From contig QHPZ01000167.1 in the NCBI GenBank assembly GCA_003219225.1, positions 1 to 8,909 of the forward strand: a DNA stretch of 8,909 bases, read 5' to 3'. This stretch comes from Verrucomicrobiota bacterium (GTDB taxonomy: Bacteria; Verrucomicrobiota; Verrucomicrobiia; Chthoniobacterales; UBA10450). Made by a program: the position numbers and the translations under genes. Shown one piece after another: positions 1 to 6,158 of the stretch (position 1 is its first letter; every line of letters starts with the position of its first letter). The notes below the pieces were generated by a model, which worked only from the letters and a program-made list of their open reading frames with translations, did not search any database and was not told where the DNA came from.

Positions 1-1254
1 CAATGGCGTGAGCTGGAGACGGCGGATGGCATCGCGTGCCAGGGCCACGTCAGCGTGGGCGAACATATCGGGAATCAATTGTCGATCTTCCGCGAGCAAG
101 CGTTGCAGTTTGCTCGTGCGGCCGGGTGCTTCGTGCTGCTCGCGTTCCAACGCCGACAGAACCGCAGCCAGCAGCTCGGGCGTAATGAGCTCGGGCCAAT
201 CCTGCCGCTCGCTGCAGAGCCAGATGAGCATCTCGCTCGTCGCGGAATGTTCGCGAACGCTGCGTTCCAGCATTTTCTCCAGCTCGGCGTGCTGGCCGGC
301 ATCGCGGAACACGTGCGGAATTTGCGCGACCATTCGGCCGTGGGTTGCCTGCATCAGGTGCAATGCGCGCGCGCTCCACCGTCCGCCCAGCGCGGCCGGC
401 AAGGCCTGCAGGACGCGTTTTTCTTTCGCCGCCGAGAGCTTCGGCAGAATCGAGCCGAGCCGCGCTTCTTCCTCGGCGATCAGCTTCGCGAGCGTTAATC
501 CCACGTGCGTCGTGTGAAGCTCCGGAACGCGGGCGAGCAGATCATCGCGCATGAGCACCAGCTCAAACGCAATCTCTGGATGCAGCTTTTGATGGCGCGC
601 CGCGACGTTCTCAATTGTCGCAATCACCGGTTGGAGCTGCTTTGCCGGTTCCGCGAACTGCGCGTGAAACTTTGCGATCTCCTCCAATGCTGCTGCCTGT
701 TCTTTCGGTTGGCGGGCGCGATTAAATGCGGCGAGCAACTCTTCTGCATGCGAAATGCCTTCGCCGCGCAATTTGATCGGCTCGGTTTTCTTTGCCGGAA
801 TGGAAAACGCGCCGCTGGCTTTGAGTTGGCGCTTGGCCGTTTCCCACCAGCGTTTCCATTCCGCCTCGCTAAACACGTCCCCGATAAGCCACTCACTCAG
901 CTGCTGCACGGTCGCGGCGCCACCGCGACTATCGAGAATGCTGCGGGCGAGCGCGGCCGGATCATCTTTCGCCAGTTGTTTGACCGCGCCGAGATCAGTC
1001 GCTTTTTGGGCGAGGAAATGTTCCGGCGGAATCGGCGTCAAATTGTCGGCCGCGTACTGCGGCTGCATCGCGTGACCCTTTTTGCCGGCGAAATCGATGA
1101 TGATTTGGTTGAGGAGAAGGTTCCACTCGGCGACGCGACCGAAGCCCCAGCTTTTATGCAAACAAAAGCTGCCGGGTTTGAGCTTTAGCAGTTGCTCGGC
1201 CGCCTTGGGCGCGAGCTTGCCGGCTTCGACGAGTTTTTCCAGTTCCGCCTCCAT
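1..1254 (-). CDS. N-terminal part of a long GreA/GreB-family transcription elongation factor (3' end outside the window)
   Basis: An open frame of 418 codons runs leftward without a stop or frameshift and leaves the window, so the C-terminus is missing. It begins MEAELEKLVEAGKLAPKA, followed by a conserved-looking block near residues 25-75 (PGSFCLHKSWGFGRVAEW, then a DFAGKKGHAMQPQYAADNL stretch). Next come a helical segment with SEWLIGDVFSEAEWKRWWE (about 120-140) and a long alpha-helical, repeat-like region. I recognise this from memory as the N-terminal extension of the oversized GreA proteins of Chlamydiae and Verrucomicrobia, where a normal GreA coiled-coil and C-terminal domain follow. 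Such factors rescue backtracked RNA polymerase by stimulating transcript cleavage. The GreA domain itself is not visible, so the name rests on the N-terminal region alone. ATG at 1254 is preferred because a candidate promoter lies just upstream; a GTG at 1326 in the same frame is the alternative. No clear Shine-Dalgarno sequence precedes the ATG. Confidence 0.6.
   Translation of the reverse strand, partial: MEAELEKLVEAGKLAPKAAEQLLKLKPGSFCLHKSWGFGRVAEWNLLLNQIIIDFAGKKGHAMQPQYAADNLTPIPPEHFLAQKATDLGAVKQLAKDDPAALARSILDSRGGAATVQQLSEWLIGDVFSEAEWKRWWETAKRQLKASGAFSIPAKKTEPIKLRGEGISHAEELLAAFNRARQPKEQAAALEEIAKFHAQFAEPAKQLQPVIATIENVAARHQKLHPEIAFELVLMRDDLLARVPELHTTHVGLTLAKLIAEEEARLGSILPKLSAAKEKRVLQALPAALGGRWSARALHLMQATHGRMVAQIPHVFRDAGQHAELEKMLERSVREHSATSEMLIWLCSERQDWPELITPELLAAVLSALEREQHEAPGRTSKLQRLLAEDRQLIPDMFAHADVALARDAIRRLQLTPL
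78..89 (+). repeat. Copy of the recurring 12-mer ATTGTCGATCTT, antisense to the GreA-like gene
   Basis: Exact plus-strand copy inside a gene read from the minus strand. In that gene it is read out of phase with the other copies (within codons for Glu-Asp-Arg-Gln-Leu), so it does not reflect a shared peptide. Confidence 0.7.
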
Positions 1255-1281
1255 CGCTGCGACCGAATCGGCCGCATACGA

Positions 1282-1310
1282 CGTATAGGTCGGGTGCGCG
1301 CGGCGCGCAA
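1282..1310 (-). promoter_or_regulatory. Candidate sigma-70-type promoter for the leftward GreA-like gene
   Basis: On the minus strand TTGCGC (1310-1305) is followed after exactly 17 bases by TATACG (1287-1282), each matching four of six consensus bases. Transcription would begin near 1275, about 20 bases before the ATG at 1254, which favours that start over the GTG at 1326. The rest of the 82-base divergent spacer (1255-1336) shows no convincing plus-strand promoter for the TerC-like gene, although TATAGG at 1284-1289 could be a weak -10 on that strand. Called by eye in a GC-rich genome, so tentative. Confidence 0.3.
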
Positions 1311-1336
1311 TTTGCGATTGCTCCACGCCTGCGCGC

Positions 1337-2290
1337 GTGAAACTCTCTCAGCGCGTGCCCACGAGCATTTGGTTTTGGATCGCGTTCAACGCCGGCGTGT
1401 TCGTGGCGGTGGTTGTCGATCTTGTCCAGTTCAAACACCGCGGCCGCGCGCTGAGCATGCGCGCCGCCACTCAGCGCACCGCCATCTGGATTGTTCTCTC
1501 TCTTCTGTTCAACGCGCTTGTGTGGAAGATCCGCGGCTCGGAGAAAGCGCTCGAATTTCTTACCGGCTACGTGATCGAGTACTCGCTGAGCGTCGACAAC
1601 ATCTTCGTCTTCGTCCTGATCTTCCAATACTTCCGCGTCCCGCCGATGGCGCAGCATCGCGTCCTGGTGTGGGGCATTGTCGGCGCGCTCGTCATGCGCG
1701 GCATCATGATCTGGCTGGGGATCGAGCTGGTCGCGCGTTTTCATTTCGTCCTTTATCTGTTCGGCGTTTTTCTGGTCGTGACCGCCGTGCGGATGCTTCT
1801 TGGCAAACGCGGCGAGCCGGACTTCGAAAAGAGCGTGGTGATGCGCCTGGTGCGGCGGTTTGTGCCGGTGACGGATGAATTTCGCGGCGAAGATTTCGCC
1901 GCGAAGATCGACAATCGTTGGGTGCTGACGCCGCTCGCGCTGGTGTTGATCGTGATCGACGTGATGGATCTCGTTTTCGCGGTCGATTCCATCCCCGCAG
2001 TCTTCGCCATTACCCGCGACGGGTTTATCGTTTACACCTCGAACATCTGCGCCATTCTCGGGCTGCGCTCCCTTTATTTTCTGCTCGCCAATTTAATGCG
2101 CCGGTTCGCCTATCTCAAAACCGGTCTCGCCATCGTGCTCGCGTTTGTCGGTTTAAAAATGATCTTTGCCCATTATCTGCACGTGCCCACGCTGATCTCG
2201 CTCGCCATCATCGCCACCATCCTCGCCGTCACCATCACCGTTTCCATGGTCGCCACTCGCGACCAGACCGCGGGCGAGAACCGAAAATAA
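1337..2290 (+). CDS. TerC/Alx-family integral membrane protein, probable metal (Mn2+) exporter
   Basis: The 317-residue product has about eight to nine hydrophobic segments and the hallmark TerC-family motifs. These are EYSLSVDNIFVF (residues 81-92, with acidic E81 and D87), DLVFAVDSIPAVFAIT (211-226, with D211 and D217) and FIVYTSNICAILGLRSLYF (230-248). Members such as E. coli Alx and Bacillus MeeF/MeeY are linked to manganese export, and TerC itself to tellurite resistance; metal specificity here is inferred. The length is typical of the Alx branch. The GTG at 1337 is chosen because the first membrane helix starts around residue 11 and family members begin a few residues before it; no Shine-Dalgarno is evident. 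The gene diverges from the GreA-like gene with only an 82-base spacer, too short for the long yybP-ykoY manganese riboswitch that precedes many alx genes. A perfect hairpin and one copy of a recurring 12-mer lie inside it. Confidence 0.88.
   Translation: MKLSQRVPTSIWFWIAFNAGVFVAVVVDLVQFKHRGRALSMRAATQRTAIWIVLSLLFNALVWKIRGSEKALEFLTGYVIEYSLSVDNIFVFVLIFQYFRVPPMAQHRVLVWGIVGALVMRGIMIWLGIELVARFHFVLYLFGVFLVVTAVRMLLGKRGEPDFEKSVVMRLVRRFVPVTDEFRGEDFAAKIDNRWVLTPLALVLIVIDVMDLVFAVDSIPAVFAITRDGFIVYTSNICAILGLRSLYFLLANLMRRFAYLKTGLAIVLAFVGLKMIFAHYLHVPTLISLAIIATILAVTITVSMVATRDQTAGENRK
1412..1423 (+). repeat. Near copy of the recurring 12-mer (GTTGTCGATCTT)
   Basis: One mismatch (first base) from ATTGTCGATCTT. 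It encodes Val-Val-Asp-Leu in the first membrane helix of the TerC-like protein, in the same codon phase as the three forward copies in the methyltransferase and permease genes. Confidence 0.5.
1881..1905. repeat. Perfect hairpin inside the TerC-like gene (11-bp arms, 3-base loop)
   Basis: TTCGCGGCGAA (1881-1891) and TTCGCCGCGAA (1895-1905) are exact reverse complements separated by GAT. The sequence encodes the soluble loop around residues 182-190 (FRGEDFAAK), before the second conserved membrane block. The minus-strand 12-mer copy at 1904-1915 overlaps its right arm by two bases. It may be chance in GC-rich coding DNA or a small palindromic insertion tolerated in a loop. Confidence 0.6.
1904..1915 (-). 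repeat. Copy of the recurring 12-mer ATTGTCGATCTT, reverse orientation
   Basis: The plus strand reads AAGATCGACAAT, the exact reverse complement of the 12-mer, encoding Lys-Ile-Asp-Asn in the TerC-like protein. It is the only exact copy on the minus strand. Confidence 0.7.
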
Positions 2291-2336
2291 AGTGTTGCCT
2301 TACCAGTGGGAAATTGATTAGCTCGCACTTGCCGCC

Positions 2337-2744
2337 ATGAAAACGTTACTCGCCGCCGCACTCGCCTTCGCCCTAGCTGCTCCTGCCTTTGCGGACATTC
2401 ACGATCCGCCGGGAAATGAGTACGGGCCCACCCGCAAACTCGGTCGCGGTTTTTCCAATCTACTGCTTGGTGAGAGCGAGGCCTTCGTGAGCGTCGCCAA
2501 AGTAAACAAGGACGAAGGCAACATGGCTTCATTCATTGGCTACGGCATGGTGCGCGGGGTTGGGCGCTCGTGGATGCGACATCTAGCCGGGTTCGTCGAA
2601 ATATTGACCGCGCCGTTTCCGATCAACCACGGGACGTATTACCCGATTTTGCCGAGCGACATTCCATACATACATGCGGGGTTCTCCGAGTTCCCGCCTG
2701 AGCTCGGCAACGAGAGCAAGTATCCCTACGTGCGGGATTACTGA
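2337..2744 (+). CDS. Small exported protein resembling the TIGR04073 (exosortase system-associated) family
   Basis: The 135-residue product starts with a clear Sec signal peptide: MKT, then an Ala/Leu-rich core, with likely cleavage after AFA at residue 19. The mature protein carries YGPTRKLGRGFSNLLLGESEAF, a glycine-rich middle (SFIGYGMVRGVGRSWMRHLAGFVEILTAPFP) and a Tyr/Pro-rich tail (HGTYYPILPSD...YPYVRDY). The combination of RKLGRGxSNLLLG, a G-rich central segment with R..xGxxExxTxP, and a small secreted size matches my recollection of TIGR04073. That family is common in Verrucomicrobia and related phyla that encode exosortase/PEP-CTERM sorting. Its biochemical role is unknown, and no exosortase or PEP-CTERM protein is seen here. 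It follows the TerC-like gene by 46 bases and could be co-transcribed. ATG at 2337 is fixed by the signal peptide; no strong Shine-Dalgarno precedes it. Confidence 0.68.
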   Translation: MKTLLAAALAFALAAPAFADIHDPPGNEYGPTRKLGRGFSNLLLGESEAFVSVAKVNKDEGNMASFIGYGMVRGVGRSWMRHLAGFVEILTAPFPINHGTYYPILPSDIPYIHAGFSEFPPELGNESKYPYVRDY

Positions 2745-2927
2745 GCGGTTTCGCGCAATAAACCGGTAGGGACGGCGCGCTGCGCCGTCCGGACACGCCG
2801 CGCGATGTCGCTAGCTCAGATGTCGATCTTGCCATCGGCGCGACTTATTCGCACCTATTCACAAATCGGTTGACCGCGCCGGAGAGCGGCGTAACAGGTA
2901 AGCTCGATTCGCGAAGGCGGTCGCGTG
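2745..2927. other. Intergenic region upstream of the sensor kinase
   Basis: This 183-base gap holds a perfect GC-rich hairpin (2770-2790) and a 10-base partial match to the recurring 12-mer (TGTCGATCTT at 2821-2830). It also holds a possible -35 hexamer TTGACC (2871-2876), with only a weak -10 (TAACAG, 2892-2897) at the short spacing of 15. AAGG at 2914-2917 lies 10 bases before the ATG at 2928 and may be its ribosome binding site. No small gene with convincing coding character was seen. Confidence 0.4.
2770..2790. repeat. Perfect intergenic hairpin (9-bp stem, 3-base loop), REP-like
   Basis: GGACGGCGC (2770-2778) and GCGCCGTCC (2782-2790) pair exactly around GCT. It lies 26 bases after the stop of the TIGR04073-like gene. 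No T-run follows (the next bases are GGACACG), so a standard rho-independent terminator is unlikely. A dispersed palindromic repeat is a better guess, though the stem could still stabilise a 3' end. Confidence 0.6.
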
Positions 2928-4940
2928 ATGCATTCTCGACGCTTCTCCACGCTGCCGGCCATTTTTGTTTTAACTTTCATCTATTTCGTAGCCGGCAAGC
3001 TCGGCCTTCGGTTCGCCTCTTTTCACGCCAGTGCTTCGCCGGTGTGGCCGCCGGTAGGGATCGCGCTCGCCGGGTTGCTGCTTCTCGGTTACCGCGTCTG
3101 GCCGGCGATTTTCGTCGGAGCCTTTCTCGTAAACGTGACGACGATGGGCAACATCGCCACCTCACTCGGCATCGCCACCGGCAATACGCTCGAGGCAATC
3201 TGCGGCGCGTGGATGGTCAACCGGTTCGCGCGCGGCACGCGCGCGTTCGATCGGGCGCAGGATGTTTTCACGTTTTCGCTCGCTGCAATTGTGAGCACGC
3301 TGGTGAGCCCAACTCTTGGCGTCACCAGTCTGGCGCTGGGTGGTTATGCTGATTGGACAAAATACGGGCCCATTTGGACGACATGGTGGTTGGGCGACGC
3401 TGCGGGCGACCTCATCGTCGCACCGCTTGTCCTCCTCTGGGCGATCGGTTCGACGCGAGAATGGAGCCGCCGTGATGTGATCGAGGTCGGTGTTCTTCTC
3501 CTCTTGCTCGTCGGCCTGAGCGAAATCGTCTTCGGCGGCTGGCTCGCGATTTCGGCGCGTAATTACCCGATCTCCTTCATCTGCGGACCGATCGTGATCT
3601 GGACGGCATTCCGTTTTACCCAACGCGAGACGGCCACGGGCATTTTCATTCTGTCGGCGATTGCGATCTGGGGCACGCTGCGCGGGTTTGGGCCCTTTGT
3701 CATGGAAACGGAGAACCATTCACTGGTCACGCTCCAAGCCTGGACGGCCGTGCTGACGATCACAGCCATGGCCCTCTCCGCGGCCATGGCCGAACGCCGC
3801 CGCGCCGAAGTGGCGATCGAACAACAGAAGAGCGCGGTCGAGGCGGCCAATCGCACGAAAGATAATTTCCTCGCCATGCTCTCGCACGAATTGCGCACGC
3901 CGCTCACCCCAGTGATGAGCGCGCTCGATTCGCTGCAGCAGGACCTGGCACAATCTGACGAAACCAAAAGCGCGCTAGCCATGATTCAGCGCAACGTGGA
4001 GCTCGAGAGCCAGCTCATCGCTGACCTTCTCGATCTTACCCGGATCGCCAAAAACAAACTCGACCTGAAGTTCGACCCGGTGGATGCCCATGACGCCGTT
4101 CGCAACGTGATCGAAATCTGCCAGGCCGAAGCCAAGGCCAAGCTCTTGCGCGTTTATATCGACTTGCGCGCCGGCGCACACTATGTCTCGGCCGATGCGG
4201 CAAAATTCCAGCAGATCATCTGGAACTTGTTGAAGAACGCGATCAAGTTCACGCCCGAAGGCGGCGAGATCACCATCTCCTCCTGCAACTCCGCGCCGCA
4301 AAGCCTCACCATCGCCGTCCGCGATACCGGCATTGGCATCGATCCAAGCATCATGGAGCGAATATTCAATCCATTCGAACAAGGCGAGCTGAGCGCCCAG
4401 CGGCGCTTTGGCGGACTCGGCCTCGGCCTGGCCATTTCCAAATCGCTGACCGAAGCGCACGGCGGCACGCTCGTCGCAAAAAGCGAAGGTCAGAATCGCG
4501 GCACGACTTTCTTTCTGACGCTGAGAACGGTGCCGCCGCAGCCGCAAATCGCCATCGCGACCGCCGCGCCGAGCTGCTCGCGCAGTCTGCGCATTCTGTT
4601 GGTAGACGACCACTCCGATACCTGCACCGCGCTCGAGCGTCTGCTCATCCGGCGCGGCCATCTCGTCGCCGCGACACACAACGTGCGCTCGGCGATGGAG
4701 GCGGTGGTGCGAAACCATTTCGATCTGCTCATCAGCGATGTCGCGCTGCCGGATGGTACCGGCCTCGACCTGATGAAGCAGGTGCGCGCGATTCGACCGC
4801 TCCCCGGCATCGCCATCAGCGGGTTTGGCGCCAACGGTGACATCGAAAAAAGTTTGCAAGCCGGTTTTGCCGACCATCTCATCAAACCAATCAAGCTTGA
4901 AACGCTCGAAGCCGCCATCGGCCGAGCGATCGCGAGCTGA
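2928..4940 (+). CDS. MASE1-domain hybrid sensor histidine kinase with C-terminal receiver domain
   Basis: The 670-residue membrane sensor kinase passes phosphate from a histidine to its own receiver. Residues 1-290 form a hydrophobic sensor of about eight helices with MASE1-like features: FVAGKLGLRFASFH, then SPVWPPVGIALAGLLLLGYRVWP (about 38-59), GNTLEAICGAW (85-95) and WWLGDAAGDLIVAPL (153-167). A short coiled-coil linker (288-312) leads to the HisKA domain with SHELRTPL and phospho-acceptor H320. The ATPase follows, with N box NLLKNAIKF (433-441), G1 box DTGIGID (466-472) and G2 box GGLGLGLAIS (495-504). After a Pro/Ala linker the receiver (about 555-670) has acidic D560/D561, phospho-acceptor D604, S631 and K653. 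All key residues are present, so it should be active. MASE1 ligands are generally unknown. No DNA-binding regulator or HPt partner lies beside it, so the output is unclear. ATG 2928 is chosen over the adjacent GTG 2925 because AAGG lies 10 bases upstream. Confidence 0.93.
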   Translation: MHSRRFSTLPAIFVLTFIYFVAGKLGLRFASFHASASPVWPPVGIALAGLLLLGYRVWPAIFVGAFLVNVTTMGNIATSLGIATGNTLEAICGAWMVNRFARGTRAFDRAQDVFTFSLAAIVSTLVSPTLGVTSLALGGYADWTKYGPIWTTWWLGDAAGDLIVAPLVLLWAIGSTREWSRRDVIEVGVLLLLLVGLSEIVFGGWLAISARNYPISFICGPIVIWTAFRFTQRETATGIFILSAIAIWGTLRGFGPFVMETENHSLVTLQAWTAVLTITAMALSAAMAERRRAEVAIEQQKSAVEAANRTKDNFLAMLSHELRTPLTPVMSALDSLQQDLAQSDETKSALAMIQRNVELESQLIADLLDLTRIAKNKLDLKFDPVDAHDAVRNVIEICQAEAKAKLLRVYIDLRAGAHYVSADAAKFQQIIWNLLKNAIKFTPEGGEITISSCNSAPQSLTIAVRDTGIGIDPSIMERIFNPFEQGELSAQRRFGGLGLGLAISKSLTEAHGGTLVAKSEGQNRGTTFFLTLRTVPPQPQIAIATAAPSCSRSLRILLVDDHSDTCTALERLLIRRGHLVAATHNVRSAMEAVVRNHFDLLISDVALPDGTGLDLMKQVRAIRPLPGIAISGFGANGDIEKSLQAGFADHLIKPIKLETLEAAIGRAIAS

Positions 4941-4943
4941 ATG

Positions 4944-5020
4944 CTGTAGCCGCTTCGCTGTGCGAAGCGCCGGGACGAGGAGCGCGACGCATTGCGTCGC
5001 CCACAGGTCGACGGCTACAG
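4944..5020. repeat. Compound inverted repeat with two internal hairpins (REP/MITE-like element)
   Basis: Outer 9-bp arms CTGTAGCCG (4944-4952) and CGGCTACAG (5012-5020) are exact reverse complements enclosing two perfect hairpins. The first is CGCTTCGC-TGT-GCGAAGCG (4951-4969), which shares its first two bases with the left outer arm. The second is GCGACGC-ATT-GCGTCGC (4984-5000). Folded, this gives a three-way-junction shape typical of REP doublets or small non-autonomous palindromic elements. It begins 4 bases after the kinase stop and ends 6 bases before the ATG of the methyltransferase gene, filling almost the whole spacer (4941-5026). No T-run follows either hairpin. No transposase or RAYT gene is in the window, so mobility is inferred from structure only. 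Confidence 0.75.
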
Positions 5021-5026
5021 TTGCCG

Positions 5027-6133
5027 ATGCGCATTGTCGATCTTCTAATCGAAGACGTGGCTTTCGGCGGCAAAGGCGTCGGACGAGCTGAAGGTAAAGC
5101 TGTCTTCGTTCCGTTTACGATTGACGGCGAACGCGTGCGCGCGCGCATCGTGCGCGAGAAAAAGCAATTCGCCGAAGCGAAACTTGTCGATGTTGTCGAA
5201 CCCTCCGCGCATCGCGTCCCGCCGCCGTGTCCGTACTTCGGCCGCTGCGGCGGGTGCGCTTATCAGCACATCGATTACGAGCATCAGCTCACGATCAAAT
5301 CGCGCCAGGTTCGCGATGTTTTAGAACGAATCGGGAAAATCCGCGACCTGCCGCTGCGTCCAATCGTCCCCTCGCCCGACGATTATGACTACCGCAATCG
5401 CATCACCGTTCACGTCGAAGACGGCGTCATCGGTTTTTTTCGACGTGACTCCCATCGTTTGATCGACATCGAGCGCTGCCCCATCTCGCGCGAGGAGATC
5501 AATCGCGCGCTCGCCGGCTTGCGCGCGCAAAAACCGACGAATGGTCATTACACGTTGCGAGCTTCGCCGAGTGCGCGCGTCTTCTCGCAAGTGAACGAGA
5601 AAGTGGCAAGCGCGCTGTGCGATCTAATCCGCAACCTCGTTCCGGCAAACCAGCAGTTGTTGATCGATGCTTATTGCGGCGCCGGGTTTTTCGCGAAAGC
5701 GTTGCTCGACAAATTCGAGCGGGTCATCGGCATCGATTGGGACAAATTCGCAATCACGGCAGCAAGGGAAAACGCGACCGAAAAAGAAATCTACATCGCC
5801 GGCGACGTCGCGGCCGAGCTTACCCGCGCAAACTTGACCGCTTTAAGCGGTCAAGTTCCAGCGGCGATCAAAATGAGCGAGCCAGCGGCCCGCACACTCA
5901 TTGTCGATCCACCGGCGAGCGGACTTAGCGCAGAAACGCGCAAGGCGATTGTCGATCTTGCGCCTGGCACGGTCTTTTACATTTCTTGTAATCCGGCCAC
6001 GCTGGCGCGTGATTTGAAAAAACTGCAGGAAACATTCGCGATCGAATCGGTGACGCCGCTGGACATGTTTCCACAGACTGCCGAGATCGAAGTGGCGGTG
6101 CACCTGCGACACAAAGGGCTTGTCACGCGTTGA
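5027..6133 (+). CDS. TrmA/RlmD (RumA)-family Fe-S 23S rRNA or tRNA 5-methyluridine methyltransferase
   Basis: The 368-residue enzyme methylates C5 of a uridine in RNA using S-adenosylmethionine. An N-terminal TRAM-like RNA-binding segment (about 1-58, IEDVAFGGKGVGRAEGKAVFV) precedes a cluster motif PCPYFGRCGGCAYQH. Cys68, Cys74, Cys77 and later Cys151 (IERCPIS) are the expected four ligands of a [4Fe-4S] cluster. The methyltransferase fold has FSQVN (186-190), SAM motif DAYCGAGFF (214-222), VDPPASGL (293-300) and YISCNPATLARDL (318-330) with catalytic nucleophile Cys321. The terminal FPQTAEIEVAVHL carries E355, the likely base. It is shorter than E. coli RlmD (about 430 residues), and the usual DPPR reads DPPA. 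Whether the target is 23S rRNA (U747 or U1939 type) or tRNA U54 cannot be told. ATG 5027 is used; an in-frame TTG at 5021 abuts the upstream repeat. A perfect palindrome at 5831-5857 lies within the gene. Confidence 0.9.
   Translation: MRIVDLLIEDVAFGGKGVGRAEGKAVFVPFTIDGERVRARIVREKKQFAEAKLVDVVEPSAHRVPPPCPYFGRCGGCAYQHIDYEHQLTIKSRQVRDVLERIGKIRDLPLRPIVPSPDDYDYRNRITVHVEDGVIGFFRRDSHRLIDIERCPISREEINRALAGLRAQKPTNGHYTLRASPSARVFSQVNEKVASALCDLIRNLVPANQQLLIDAYCGAGFFAKALLDKFERVIGIDWDKFAITAARENATEKEIYIAGDVAAELTRANLTALSGQVPAAIKMSEPAARTLIVDPPASGLSAETRKAIVDLAPGTVFYISCNPATLARDLKKLQETFAIESVTPLDMFPQTAEIEVAVHLRHKGLVTR
5033..5044 (+). repeat. Copy of the recurring 12-mer ATTGTCGATCTT at the methyltransferase N-terminus
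   Basis: Exact copy encoding Ile-Val-Asp-Leu as residues 3-6 of the methyltransferase, 13 bases after the right arm of the compound inverted repeat. Confidence 0.7.
5831..5857. repeat. 27-base perfect palindrome inside the methyltransferase gene (13-bp arms, 1-base centre)
   Basis: AACTTGACCGCTT (5831-5843) and AAGCGGTCAAGTT (5845-5857) are exact reverse complements around a single T. They encode residues 269-277 (NLTALSGQV), a stretch between the acidic SAM-domain motif and VDPP that looks like a surface insertion. The A/T-containing arms differ from the surrounding GC-rich codons, suggesting an in-frame palindromic insertion rather than family-conserved sequence. It resembles a terminator stem but sits mid-gene without a T-run. 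Confidence 0.8.
5948..5959 (+). repeat. Copy of the recurring 12-mer ATTGTCGATCTT near the methyltransferase C-terminus
   Basis: Exact copy encoding Ile-Val-Asp-Leu (residues 308-311). A 10-base partial copy, ATTGTCGATC, lies 48 bases upstream at 5900-5909 and encodes Ile-Val-Asp of the VDPP motif. Confidence 0.7.
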
Positions 6134-6158
6134 CCGCGCGGGAAAGTCACGCCAGACG

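Noticed and set aside
505..1188. 227-codon plus-strand open frame
   Set aside because: It is antisense to the intact 418-codon minus-strand frame, and its translation is Arg/Cys/Phe-rich without recognisable motifs.
1255..1336. Manganese (yybP-ykoY) riboswitch upstream of the TerC-like gene
   Set aside because: The spacer is only 82 bases and I see no conserved riboswitch core.
1154..1744. 196-codon minus-strand open frame across the divergent spacer
   Set aside because: It overlaps the TerC-like gene and the GreA-like start in other frames. Its low-complexity charged product is typical of shadow frames in GC-rich DNA.
2770..2790. Hairpin as a rho-independent terminator
   Set aside because: No run of T follows the stem. 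It is kept only as a REP-like repeat.
3975..4877. 300-codon minus-strand open frame
   Set aside because: It lies wholly antisense to the kinase and receiver domains, whose motifs are unambiguous.
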